A DNA stretch of 61,144 bases, taken from Bacteroidota bacterium (GTDB taxonomy: Bacteria > Bacteroidota > Bacteroidia > Bacteroidales > JAAAOM01). Shown here in pieces: positions 24,173 through 33,800 of this stretch. Location: the NCBI GenBank assembly GCA_009908855.1, contig JAAAOM010000020.1, positions 1 to 61,144 of the forward strand, written 5' to 3'. Made by a program: the position numbers and the translations under genes. The notes beneath the pieces are model-generated. The model made no database searches, was not told the origin of the DNA, and saw only the letters and a program-made list of their open reading frames with translations. Position 1 is the first letter of the stretch, and each line of letters begins with the position of its first letter.

Positions 24173-25921
24173 TTAAATAATTTGAATACCCATCAGTGTT
24201 ATATCATCTCTCTGCTCTTCGCTGCCCACAAAATTGTTTAACGTGCTGTTAATTTCTTCTTGTTGTTCATTCACACTTTTCTTGTGTATGCCAAGCAACA
24301 ATTTTTCCAAACGCTGACTTCCAAACCTTCTTCTTGTTTGATCATTTTGATCCACAATTCCATCGGAGAACTGATATAAAACATCGCCACTATGCAGGGT
24401 TAACCGGGTTTGAAAAAATTTTACTTTGCCTTCATTACGCTGCAAACCTCCAATTGATTTACGGGCTCCTTTTAACCGGTTGATCTGATCGGATTCATTC
24501 AATATATAATAAAGCGGTCTTTTGGCCCCTGAATACGTCAGTAATATCTCATTGTCTTGTTGCTTATCCAATACACATAAGCTCACATCCATTCCGTCGT
24601 TATTATCTGTTTCGTGTTGGCGCAATGCAATTCGTACTTCCTTATTCAGCTCGGTCAATATTTTCTCCGGCTCATATATTTTACGTTCGTTAACCAGTTC
24701 ATTTAATAACCGGCTACCTATCATTGACATGAATGCACCAGGCACACCGTGTCCCGTGCAATCCACCACAGCGATCAGATGCTTTGGTGCCGAATTGTCA
24801 TTGTTATGGATTTGTGTATACCAATAAAAGTCGCCTGAAACAATATCTTTTGGGCGATAGACTGTAAAGGCTTCAAATTCATTGTTTTTAATGCTTAATG
24901 CCGGCAAAATAGCATTTTGAATGGTTTGAGCATACCTGATACTGGCTTTTATATTTTTATTTTGCCTCTCAATTTGGATTTTTTGTCCCTCAATCGCTCT
25001 TTTTTGTTTAAAAACAATGAATAAAAACAATAAGGTAATCAGTAGAGCAAAACCAATTAATAAAATTAGCTGATTGCGGGCACGGGTTTTTGCCTGCTCT
25101 TCACTAAGTTGTGATTCTTTAAGTTGTATTTCAAGGCGTTGTTCCCGTGTTAATTTTTCGGCCCTTGCAAGAGAATCCTCTGTTTGTCGTAACATATCGG
25201 TGGTTTGATCGAGCTCTTTCTCTTTTTCCTGTTTCTCTGCTACTGCTTTATTCACCTCGGTTTTTGCCTGTGTTTTAACTTCTTCCATCTCTACTTTCTT
25301 AATTTCCTTATCGAAGGATGAATAGATGTTAAAATATTCATAAGCTTTTTCCGAATTTCCTGCCTGGTCATGTACTTCATATAATAGTCCGTAACATCGG
25401 CGTAATAAAACCATATCGTTTAATTCATTGGATAATGCAACGGCTTCATTCAGTAATTCAATAGCCCTGGAATATTTCTTGTTTTGCTGATATGCCGTAG
25501 CCAGATTTGTAAGCGTGCTGGCAGTTGTTTCCCGGGCTTTTAATTGGCGACTTAATTTTAATCCTTCTTCGAGATGGGTAATTGCTTTATTGTACACCTC
25601 CATGTCTATATATATCATTCCCAGGCTGTTATGAATAATCATGGTGCCGTTGGCATTTCCCATTCGCTCGGTTATGGCAAGGGCATTTTCATAACTCTTA
25701 ACGGCTTTATCAAACATGGAAGCATTCCAATATATATTGGCAGCCTGATTATAATAGGAGGCGGCCTGCGATTCATTGCCACTTTGTATGGCCTTATTTA
25801 TCTGTTCTTCAAGATTGCTTATTTTTTGTTTCGCCTGCTGGTTAAGCTGTGCATTTAGCGCACCGCCTGTTGTTATTAACAACATCAAAAGAAATAACCC
25901 AGAAACAATTATTTTTCTCAT
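24173..25921 (-). CDS. membrane TPR sensor with cytoplasmic SpoIIE/PP2C phosphatase (SiaA-like)
   Basis: About 582 residues: signal peptide (1-25), TPR repeats in the periplasm (about 30-220; AASYYNQAANIYW, AVKSYENALAI, AITHLEEGLKL, AIELLNEAVAL), a long coiled coil (about 225-285), one transmembrane helix (about 288-308), a second coiled coil, and a SpoIIE-type PP2C domain (about 350-582; SGDFYWY, VVDCTGHGVPGAFMSMIG, YQFSDGIVDQND). The metal-binding Asp residues look intact. It probably senses something outside and dephosphorylates SiaC. I use ATG (MRKIIVSG) instead of the TTG nine bases upstream. Confidence 0.87.
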   Translation of the reverse strand: MRKIIVSGLFLLMLLITTGGALNAQLNQQAKQKISNLEEQINKAIQSGNESQAASYYNQAANIYWNASMFDKAVKSYENALAITERMGNANGTMIIHNSLGMIYIDMEVYNKAITHLEEGLKLSRQLKARETTASTLTNLATAYQQNKKYSRAIELLNEAVALSNELNDMVLLRRCYGLLYEVHDQAGNSEKAYEYFNIYSSFDKEIKKVEMEEVKTQAKTEVNKAVAEKQEKEKELDQTTDMLRQTEDSLARAEKLTREQRLEIQLKESQLSEEQAKTRARNQLILLIGFALLITLLFLFIVFKQKRAIEGQKIQIERQNKNIKASIRYAQTIQNAILPALSIKNNEFEAFTVYRPKDIVSGDFYWYTQIHNNDNSAPKHLIAVVDCTGHGVPGAFMSMIGSRLLNELVNERKIYEPEKILTELNKEVRIALRQHETDNNDGMDVSLCVLDKQQDNEILLTYSGAKRPLYYILNESDQINRLKGARKSIGGLQRNEGKVKFFQTRLTLHSGDVLYQFSDGIVDQNDQTRRRFGSQRLEKLLLGIHKKSVNEQQEEINSTLNNFVGSEEQRDDITLMGIQII

Positions 25922-25926
25922 ATCAA

Positions 25927-27099
25927 TCAAAATTTAATACCCATTACCAAAATGTCATCCACCTGTTCCTCTTTACCTTTCCATACCTTCATGGTTTGAT
26001 CCAATATTTGTTGTTGATCAGCAAAAGGTTTTTGATGGATGTTAATCAATAGTTCCCTGAAATTTTTATACCTGAATTTTTTACCCTGTGGACCGCCAAA
26101 TTGATCGGCATACCCATCGGTAAACATATACAATATATCACCCGGTGAAATATCCAATACCTGGTCGGTGAAGGGTTTGTTAAAATGAATGTGAATTCCG
26201 ATTGGCATTCGGTCAGCTTTGTATTCAGCAATTTCATTGTTTTTAACTAAATATACCGGGTTGTTAGCACCGGCATACTGTACCTGTCCGCTTGCTTCAT
26301 CAATTAGTAACAGGGCAATATCCATTCCGTCTGTTGTTTCTCCTTCCTCACCCTTTTGTTGCAGCAAATTAATTACATGGTTTCGCAGATGAAATAAGAT
26401 ATCGCTGGCATGTTCAAATTCATATTTATTTACAATTTCATTCAGATAGGCGGTTCCGGCCATGGTCATAAATGCGCCTGAAATACCATGGCCGGTGCAA
26501 TCGGCCACAGCAATTACAGTTTTGCCTCCCTTGCTCCCTACCCAGTAAAAATCGCCGCTAACAATATTTTTAGGAAGGTCTAACAGAAAGTAATCTTTAA
26601 TGTGATTTTTAATTTTTTCATGGGTGGGTAAAATGGCCGACTGTATGCGTTTTGAGTATCTGATGTCATCAATAATATCCTTTTTTTGTTGCGCAATCAG
26701 ATCACGCTGACTTTTAATGGTATTTATTTTTTCTACCATCGATAATGCCTGCCTGGCACGCATAAGGAGTTCGTAATGCTTAAACGGCTTGGTAATAAAA
26801 TCGTTGGCACCGGCTTCAAAAGCGGATTCCAGACTTTCTGTTGCTGATAAAACTATTATGGGTATATCCCCGGTAATACGGTTGTTCCGTAATTCTTTGA
26901 TGGCTCTTACACCATTCATCTCCGGCATTATAATATCCATTAGTATCAGATCGGGTAATTGTTCAATAGCTTTTTCAACGGCTTCTTTTCCGTCATGTGC
27001 AAAAATCAATTCGTAATTATCGCCAACCAGATTAAAAATTTCCTTAATTACTTTTAGGCAAATATTTGAATCATCAGCGGCAAGTATTTTATATTTCAT
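25927..27099 (-). CDS. response regulator with SpoIIE/PP2C phosphatase output
   Basis: A 390-residue protein: receiver domain at 1-120 with phosphoacceptor Asp55 in LILMDIIMPEMNG, Thr/Lys switch residues in IVLSATES and FITKPFKHYE, a linker coiled coil (about 122-160), and a PP2C domain (about 175-390; SGDFYWVGS, VADCTGHGISGAFMTMAG, YMFTDGYADQFGG). First gene of the operon; the TPR-PP2C gene begins 5 bp later. It gives the partner switch a second, phosphorelay-controlled phosphatase. No cognate histidine kinase is adjacent. Confidence 0.9.
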   Translation of the reverse strand: MKYKILAADDSNICLKVIKEIFNLVGDNYELIFAHDGKEAVEKAIEQLPDLILMDIIMPEMNGVRAIKELRNNRITGDIPIIVLSATESLESAFEAGANDFITKPFKHYELLMRARQALSMVEKINTIKSQRDLIAQQKKDIIDDIRYSKRIQSAILPTHEKIKNHIKDYFLLDLPKNIVSGDFYWVGSKGGKTVIAVADCTGHGISGAFMTMAGTAYLNEIVNKYEFEHASDILFHLRNHVINLLQQKGEEGETTDGMDIALLLIDEASGQVQYAGANNPVYLVKNNEIAEYKADRMPIGIHIHFNKPFTDQVLDISPGDILYMFTDGYADQFGGPQGKKFRYKNFRELLINIHQKPFADQQQILDQTMKVWKGKEEQVDDILVMGIKF

Positions 27100-27299
27100 G
27101 ATTTCGTATAGTTAAGTCGTAATTTGCATCTTTTCATTTCTGATAAACCTGTTTCCAAACAAATGCCGGGTATTAATTATCCTGACTCAACATATAAGTC
27201 AGGGCTTATTTTTAAAAATAATCAAAGAATTTAAGTTTATCAAATTGTTGTACGCGAAGTATTTTATTTTGTTTAAAAAAATGTGGCCTATAATAATGG

Positions 27300-27328
27300 T
27301 TGATAATAGAGGGGTTTTCTTAATTTTG
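27300..27328 (+). promoter_or_regulatory. purL promoter
   Basis: TTG at 27300-27302, 18-nt spacer, TAATTTTG at 27321-27328, matching TTG-N-TAnnTTTG. The start codon lies 25 nt downstream. Confidence 0.7.
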
Positions 27329-27353
27329 TGCGAAATTTTAACAATGAAATAAT

Positions 27354-30300
27354 ATGATCCTTTTTTTTGCGGTTGGAAATAACAAATATTATGCCTTAGA
27401 GACTGTTAAAGCCTTATCTGACGGGGAATTCGATAAGCTCATCTGGCTTTTTAACCAGGCGAAAAAAATTGAACAACAAAGTATTGAAGGCGTTTTTGTG
27501 GGCCCCCGCAAGGAAATGATCACGCCCTGGAGCACGAATGCAGTGGAAATAACCCAAAACATGGGGCTGGATGGCATTACAAGAATTGAATCATTTACCC
27601 TTCACGAATCTGCCCGGCCTGCATTTGATCCCATGCTGGAAACAATATACCATAACATTGATCAATCTATTTTCAGCATTGATAAGCAACCTGACCCTAT
27701 CGAATATATTACTGATATTGCCACCTATAATACCAGAGAAGGGTTGGCATTGAGCGGTGAAGAGGTAGCTTATCTCAACCAGCTAAGTGAAAGACTTGCA
27801 AGACCATTAACGGATAGTGAGATATTTGGCTTTTCACAGGTAAATTCAGAGCATTGCCGACATAAAATTTTCAATGGTAAATTTATTATTGATGGTCGGG
27901 AAAAAGAAAAATCGTTGTTTCAACTTATTCGGGAAACAACCCGGGATAACCGGAATTATGTGGTATCAGCCTATAAAGACAATTGTGCCTTTATACAAGG
28001 CCCGTCTATCAGTCAATTTGCACCACGTACACAGGATAAACCGGATTTTTTCATAACCAAAGGAATTGACTCGGTAATAACGCTCAAAGCGGAGACCCAT
28101 AATTTCCCAACTACTGTTGAACCATTTAACGGTGCAGCAACCGGAACAGGAGGAGAAATACGTGATCGCCTGGCAGGTGGCAAGGCGGCTATTCCCCTTG
28201 CCGGCACAGCGGTTTATATGACCTCCTATCCGCGAACCAGCAATAAACGTGCATGGGAAAAAAATATTCCTGAGCGCCATTGGCTGTATCAAACACCTGA
28301 ACAAATTCTTATAAAAGCATCGAACGGGGCCAGTGATTTTGGAAATAAATTTGGTCAGCCACTTATTTGTGGCAGTGTACTTACTTTTGAACACCATGAA
28401 AATGGAATACAATGGGGGTTTGATAAAGTTATCATGCTGGCAGGTGGCATTGGATATGGTAAAAGCCAGGATGTGGAAAAAGACTTGCCTGCAAAAGGAG
28501 ACAAAGTAATATTACTGGGGGGTGATAACTATCGAATTGGTATGGGTGGTGGCGCTGTTTCATCAGTTAATACAGGTGAATATGCCAATGCCATCGAGCT
28601 GAACGCTGTGCAACGCTCCAACCCTGAAATGCAGAAGCGTGTAGCCAATACCATTCGTGCTATGGCTGAAGATGATGAGAATACGATTATCTCCATCCAT
28701 GATCATGGTGCAGGTGGCCATTTGAACTGTTTGTCGGAGCTGGTTGAGGAATCAGGGGGTATTATATATCTTGATAAATTACCCGTGGGTGATCCTACCC
28801 TGTCATTTAAAGAATTAATCGGCAATGAGTCGCAGGAAAGAATGGGTCTTGTGCTAAATGAAAAAAATATTGCCAAACTCAAACTGATAGCCGAAAGGGA
28901 AAGAGCGCCTTTTTATCAGATAGGTGAAACAACTGGTGATCATAACTTTACATTTATTGATGCCAGTAAAGAACAAAAACCGATTGATTTGAAACTGATT
29001 GATATGTTTGGAAATCCTCCGCAAACCATTATGGAAGATGTGGAGCTAAAACACGAATTTCAGGATATACCTTATCAATATGAAACCATTCATGAATACC
29101 TCGGGCAGGTATTGATGTTAGAAAATGTGGCCTGTAAAGACTGGCTGACCAATAAAGTAGACCGCTCGGTTACCGGACGTGTTGCCAAACAACAAACAGC
29201 AGGTGAATTTCAACTGCCATTAAACAATGTAGCAGTCATGACCCTGAACTATCAGGGTGGCAAAGGTATAGCAACATCAATCGGACATGCGCCTATTCCC
29301 GGCCTTATAAAGGCGCCTGCCGGTGCTATTTTGTCATTGGCAGAAGCATTGACCAATTTGGTATGGGCACCCCTCACACATGGTTTAAAGGGTGTATCGT
29401 TGAGTGCAAACTGGATGTGGCCGGCAAAAAATAATGGTGAAAATGCACGATTGTATCAGGCTGTGGAAACGCTGAGTAATTTTGCCAAAGAATTGAATAT
29501 TAATATTCCCACCGGAAAAGACTCCATGTCGATGACCCAGAAATACCCGGACGGCAATCAGGTATTATCTCCGGGTACAGTTATTATTTCAACGGTTGCC
29601 GAGGTTCTTGACATAAATAAGGTGGTAGAACCCGTGTTGAAAAATGTAACAAATACTTCCCTATATTATGTTAGTTTCTCGGATGACTCCTTCCATGTTG
29701 GTGGCAGCAGCTTTGCCCAGACATTTAATAAGCTGGGTAATGATGTTCCTTCTGTGAACGTGACCTCATTCGTATCTGCCTTTGAAACAATACAAACCCT
29801 GATTAAAGATGACCTTATACTGAGCGGACATGATATTGATGGTGGTGGATTAATTACTTCGCTGCTGGAAATGAATTTTCCGAATAAAAATGGCGGACTG
29901 AACATTTCGTTAAATACGTTTGATGAAACGGATATGATTAAAATTCTTTTCAGCGAGCAACCTGGTATCATTATTCAGACAGATAATGAAGAGAAAGTAA
30001 CTGACCGACTGAAGAAAAACCAGGTTCCCTTTTACAAGTTGGGAAATCCAATAAACGAAAGACAAATAATTGTATCCAAAAATGGCCATACACAGCATTT
30101 TGATATTGATTATTTTCGGGATATCTGGTATACTACATCTTATCTGTTGGATTGTAAGCAATCTGGTGAAAAGCATGCTAAAATGCGATTTGAAAATTAT
30201 AAATACCAGCCATTGTCCTTTTCCTTTCCCCAACATTTTGAAGGCAACCTCAAACAGTACAATGCCGATCCTGAACGCGATCAACCAACAGGATTAAAAG

Positions 30301-31046
30301 CAGCTATAATACGTGAAAAAGGTGTGAATGGCGATCGTGAAATGGCGTATGCCATGCACCTGGCAGGCTTTGATGTGAAAGATGTGCATACAACCGACCT
30401 GATTGCAGGCAGAGAAAATTTAGCTGATGTGAATTTTGTTGTTTATGTAGGGGGCTTCTCAAATTCCGATGTATTGGGTTCAGCCAAAGGTTGGGCCGGT
30501 GCATTCCTGTATAATCCAAAGGCCAAAAAGGCACTCGATAATTTTTATAAACGGCCCGACACGCTGAGTTTAGGGGTATGTAATGGCTGCCAGCTAATGA
30601 TGGAACTTAACCTGGTGTATCCCGCACATTTCGATAAACCACGCATGTTGCATAATGAATCACATAAATTTGAATCCGCATTTTTAAATGTTACCATCCC
30701 TGAAAATCATTCCATTATGCTCGGTTCGCTGGCAGGTTCAAGACTGGGTATATGGATCGCCCATGGTGAAGGAAGATTTTCATTGCCACGGCCACGTGAG
30801 GACTATCATATACCTATGTTTTACACTTACGATCAGTATCCGGGTAACCCAAACGGCAGCCAATATCAAACCGCCGGATTATGTTCAGAAGATGGACGAC
30901 ACCTTGCTATTATGCCTCACCTTGAACGATCCATTTTTCCTTCAAACTGGGCTAATTACCCTGAAAACAGGAAAAATGACCAGGTAAGTCCGTGGATTGA
31001 AGCCTTTGTGAATGCCCGCAAATGGGTTGAATCAAAACTATCTTAA
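27354..31046 (+). CDS. purL: phosphoribosylformylglycinamidine synthase (single-chain FGAR amidotransferase)
   Basis: Fourth step of purine synthesis: ATP- and glutamine-dependent conversion of FGAR to FGAM. At 1230 residues it is the large fused form. The N-terminal domain is followed by a linker with SEIFGFSQVNSEHCRHKIF, two PurM-like ATP-binding halves (ETHNFPTTVEPFNGAATGTGGEIRD-type metal site; SIHDHGAGG), and a C-terminal class I glutaminase with LGVCNGCQLM (nucleophile Cys) and AHGEGRF. All catalytic parts appear intact. Monocistronic, with its own promoter. Confidence 0.97.
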   Translation: MILFFAVGNNKYYALETVKALSDGEFDKLIWLFNQAKKIEQQSIEGVFVGPRKEMITPWSTNAVEITQNMGLDGITRIESFTLHESARPAFDPMLETIYHNIDQSIFSIDKQPDPIEYITDIATYNTREGLALSGEEVAYLNQLSERLARPLTDSEIFGFSQVNSEHCRHKIFNGKFIIDGREKEKSLFQLIRETTRDNRNYVVSAYKDNCAFIQGPSISQFAPRTQDKPDFFITKGIDSVITLKAETHNFPTTVEPFNGAATGTGGEIRDRLAGGKAAIPLAGTAVYMTSYPRTSNKRAWEKNIPERHWLYQTPEQILIKASNGASDFGNKFGQPLICGSVLTFEHHENGIQWGFDKVIMLAGGIGYGKSQDVEKDLPAKGDKVILLGGDNYRIGMGGGAVSSVNTGEYANAIELNAVQRSNPEMQKRVANTIRAMAEDDENTIISIHDHGAGGHLNCLSELVEESGGIIYLDKLPVGDPTLSFKELIGNESQERMGLVLNEKNIAKLKLIAERERAPFYQIGETTGDHNFTFIDASKEQKPIDLKLIDMFGNPPQTIMEDVELKHEFQDIPYQYETIHEYLGQVLMLENVACKDWLTNKVDRSVTGRVAKQQTAGEFQLPLNNVAVMTLNYQGGKGIATSIGHAPIPGLIKAPAGAILSLAEALTNLVWAPLTHGLKGVSLSANWMWPAKNNGENARLYQAVETLSNFAKELNINIPTGKDSMSMTQKYPDGNQVLSPGTVIISTVAEVLDINKVVEPVLKNVTNTSLYYVSFSDDSFHVGGSSFAQTFNKLGNDVPSVNVTSFVSAFETIQTLIKDDLILSGHDIDGGGLITSLLEMNFPNKNGGLNISLNTFDETDMIKILFSEQPGIIIQTDNEEKVTDRLKKNQVPFYKLGNPINERQIIVSKNGHTQHFDIDYFRDIWYTTSYLLDCKQSGEKHAKMRFENYKYQPLSFSFPQHFEGNLKQYNADPERDQPTGLKAAIIREKGVNGDREMAYAMHLAGFDVKDVHTTDLIAGRENLADVNFVVYVGGFSNSDVLGSAKGWAGAFLYNPKAKKALDNFYKRPDTLSLGVCNGCQLMMELNLVYPAHFDKPRMLHNESHKFESAFLNVTIPENHSIMLGSLAGSRLGIWIAHGEGRFSLPRPREDYHIPMFYTYDQYPGNPNGSQYQTAGLCSEDGRHLAIMPHLERSIFPSNWANYPENRKNDQVSPWIEAFVNARKWVESKLS

Positions 31047-31129
31047 TCATATTTCGATAATCCGTTAAATTTTGTAATTTCAAAAGCAAATGATAATGGC
31101 GATTAGTTAAATGAATATACGAATAAGAT

Positions 31130-32266
31130 ATGAAAAACTTAATTTACACTTTCTTCGCAATTAGTATCCTAACACCGCAAATACAAGCTCAAATACCCGA
31201 ATTTGAACTTATTGAGATGGGAGATGCGGACAGTCAACTTGGTCAGGGTGAATTGATTGACCTTGACAACGACGGTGATCTGGACTGGATAATGGGATCA
31301 CAGGAATTACCTATGTGGTTTGAATACCTGGGAAACGATCAATGGAAAAAACATATTATCAGCTATACCACATTCACGGAAAACGGGGCAGCAACCCTGG
31401 ATGTAGACCAGGATGGTGATTTGGACCTGGCGTCCGGTAATGGTTGGTACGAAAATACCGGTGATCCGACCCATGAATTTACATACCATGAAAACAAGGC
31501 CATAATATCGTATGACAACGAAGCTGCCGATATTGACGGTGATGGTATGGATGAATTAATTGCTCTCAGTTACCTGGAAGGTTTGTATTGGTATGATATC
31601 AGAGAAGGCAAAGAGGACAAACGATGGAAAGAAAAGAAAATTGCCGACGGGGTTCGTGGTGGTATTTCACCGGATGGAATTGGCGATATCGATTGTGATG
31701 ATGACCTTGATATTGTAAGAGCCCATGTATGGTATGAGAATACCGATGGTGATGCATCTAATTGGAAGCCTCACAGAACCATTACCGGGTTTGGCAGGAA
31801 GAATGTAGAAAATCTTAATCAGAATTCAATGCGCACCATTTTGCATGATATGGATGGAGATGGTGATCTGGATATCGTGCAAAGTGAAGCGAATACAATC
31901 AATGGACGAGTTGCCTGGCATGAAAATAAAGACTGTGAAGGAATCAATTTTTTCACCCATTGGATCAGCTCCAGTGAAGGATCCGGTCAGGATTGCCACT
32001 CACTATGCCTGGCTGATTTTGATAACGATGGCGATATGGATGTTTTTTCGGGTGGCGGTCCTAAGGTTGAATCCTACAATCAAAAACTTTTTATCTGGGA
32101 GAATACAGGCAAAGAATCTATCTGGGAAAAACATGTTCTTTTTGAACGCAAAGAATCATTTGAAGCTGTTTGTGGTGATGTTGACGCAGATGGGGATATT
32201 GATATCTGCTTTAAAAGCTGGAAGGGAGATAAAGTGTATTTCCTGAAAAATAAACTAATTGATTAA
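31130..32266 (+). CDS. secreted VCBS/FG-GAP repeat protein
   Basis: A 378-residue protein with a signal peptide (about 1-20, IQA-QI) and at least six calcium-binding FG-GAP loops of the DxDxDGDxD type: DLDNDGDLDW, DVDQDGDLDL, DIDGDGMDEL, DMDGDGDLDI, DFDNDGDMDV, DVDADGDIDI, with a degenerate DIDCDDDLDI. Aromatic WYEN motifs recur between them, as in a seven-bladed beta-propeller. There is no T9SS C-terminal domain that I can see. Likely extracellular ligand or carbohydrate binding; the exact role is unknown. Confidence 0.85.
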   Translation: MKNLIYTFFAISILTPQIQAQIPEFELIEMGDADSQLGQGELIDLDNDGDLDWIMGSQELPMWFEYLGNDQWKKHIISYTTFTENGAATLDVDQDGDLDLASGNGWYENTGDPTHEFTYHENKAIISYDNEAADIDGDGMDELIALSYLEGLYWYDIREGKEDKRWKEKKIADGVRGGISPDGIGDIDCDDDLDIVRAHVWYENTDGDASNWKPHRTITGFGRKNVENLNQNSMRTILHDMDGDGDLDIVQSEANTINGRVAWHENKDCEGINFFTHWISSSEGSGQDCHSLCLADFDNDGDMDVFSGGGPKVESYNQKLFIWENTGKESIWEKHVLFERKESFEAVCGDVDADGDIDICFKSWKGDKVYFLKNKLID

Positions 32267-32305
32267 TAATAAATTTTTAGTTATACTTATTATAACGAAC
32301 AGTCC

Positions 32306-32325
32306 GGCTGAGCGTAGTCGAAGCC
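32306..32325. repeat. short intergenic repeat of the Bacteroidota GGCTGAGCG...CGAAGCC type
   Basis: The string GGCTGAGCGTAGTCGAAGCC has complementary ends and resembles a short hairpin-forming repeat I associate with many Bacteroidota genomes. Only one copy is seen in this window, so repetition is not shown here. Confidence 0.5.
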
Positions 32326-32507
32326 TCACACGAAGACATATATTCATTACCCCAATTTAAACACTACTATCCATTTACAAGACCTTTTCAGAAATTACTT
32401 TTTTCTGTAATTACACTATGCATAATTGCGGAGAATCAAAATATATCATTCGGCTCTTCCATAAGTAAGGCAGATTCGTTATTTTAAGCGCCTGATAAGT
32501 GCAGACT

Positions 32508-33800
32508 ATGGAATTAATCATTATTCATCATCATTTAAATCCGGGCGGTGTAACCAGGGTAATTGAATCACAGATAATTGCCCTAAAAAACAAACTTCCT
32601 CATTTAACTATAAATGTGCTGGTCGGGAACATACCCGATGGCTATCAATTGCCTGTAAAGAATGTAAAAATCAATGAAATACCGGAATTAAACTACCTGG
32701 ACAAAAATCAAACAAAACCCAACCAATTGGTTTATTTGTATGAATCCCTGATGGCCAAACTGAAACCATACATAGGAAAAAACACTATTATACATGCACA
32801 CAATCCTAATCTGGGTAAAAATCCTGTATTAACCTATACATTGTATCGTTTATGTGCCGAAGGTATTAATATTTTTAACCATGCGCATGACTTCGCTGAA
32901 GACCGGCCTGATAATTGGCAATTTCTGGAGAAAATATTTTCAGAACTTACATCACTTCATATCGATAATATCATGTACCCCGAAATGGACAATTATAAAC
33001 TGGGTGTACTAAACTCTTTTGATTTCCGTCGATTACAACAGAAAGGAATTGCTATAAACCGATTATTTTGGATACCCAATCCGGTAAGTCTGGAAATAAA
33101 CACCAATCAAATTCAAAAAGTCAATATCCGTGAAAAAATCACCCGGGAATTGGAAATTGATCCTGCCAAACCAATAATAACCTATCCGGTACGTGTAATA
33201 CAAAGAAAAAACATTGGTGAATATATCCTGTTATCTGCATTATTTGGTGATAAGGCAAATTGGCTGGTTACACAACCGCCTAAAAATCCGCAGGAGGTTA
33301 TTCAGTATAAGGAATGGAAAACATTTTGCCGGCAGCATCAAATTCCCGTTAAATTTGAGGTAGGACTGCAGGTGAATTTTGAAGAACTGATCATTGCCAG
33401 TGACATCTGTTTTACAACCAGTATTCGTGAAGGATTTGGTATGGTATACCTGGAACCCTGGTTGTTTAATACCCCGGTTATGGGAAGAAATATTCCGTAC
33501 ATAACGGAGGATTTAAAGAACAAAGCAATTGAGTTCCCTGTTTTATATGATTATATACAGGTTGAAAATAAGGATTTCAGCGATATGGATAATAATAAGC
33601 AGCAGGATATCATTCATGATGTAATTCATAATTCAACATTAAAGGACGATATTATAACACACAATAAACATTTAATTTCTATTTTTGAAACCGTTGATCC
33701 CACAATCGTTGAACGAAATAAAACAATCATACAATCAGAATTTTCACTTAATAAATACGCCGGTTTACTATATGAAATATATGAAGGATTTGTTGGATAG
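32508..33800 (+). CDS. GT-B (GT4-like) glycosyltransferase, first gene of the glycosylglycerate cluster
   Basis: About 430 residues from ATG 32508 (MELIIIHHHLNPGGVT); a GTG nine bases earlier is possible. The N-terminal glycine loop HLNPGGVTRVIE, IIHAHNPNLGKNP, and the C-terminal TYPVRVIQRKNIGE plus an EX7E motif in REGFGMVYLEPW define a retaining GT-B enzyme. Sugar donor and acceptor cannot be read directly. Position next to a HAD phosphatase, a second GT-B enzyme and a GpgS-like gene makes a role in extending glucosyl(phospho)glycerate, for example by mannosylation, plausible. The next gene starts inside its 3' end. Confidence 0.8.
   Translation: MELIIIHHHLNPGGVTRVIESQIIALKNKLPHLTINVLVGNIPDGYQLPVKNVKINEIPELNYLDKNQTKPNQLVYLYESLMAKLKPYIGKNTIIHAHNPNLGKNPVLTYTLYRLCAEGINIFNHAHDFAEDRPDNWQFLEKIFSELTSLHIDNIMYPEMDNYKLGVLNSFDFRRLQQKGIAINRLFWIPNPVSLEINTNQIQKVNIREKITRELEIDPAKPIITYPVRVIQRKNIGEYILLSALFGDKANWLVTQPPKNPQEVIQYKEWKTFCRQHQIPVKFEVGLQVNFEELIIASDICFTTSIREGFGMVYLEPWLFNTPVMGRNIPYITEDLKNKAIEFPVLYDYIQVENKDFSDMDNNKQQDIIHDVIHNSTLKDDIITHNKHLISIFETVDPTIVERNKTIIQSEFSLNKYAGLLYEIYEGFVG

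Noticed and set aside
33685-33771. A TTG start for the HAD phosphatase
   Set aside because: It would give a 116-bp overlap with the glycosyltransferase. ATG codons at 33772 and 33781 are much closer to motif I and to normal coupling distances.
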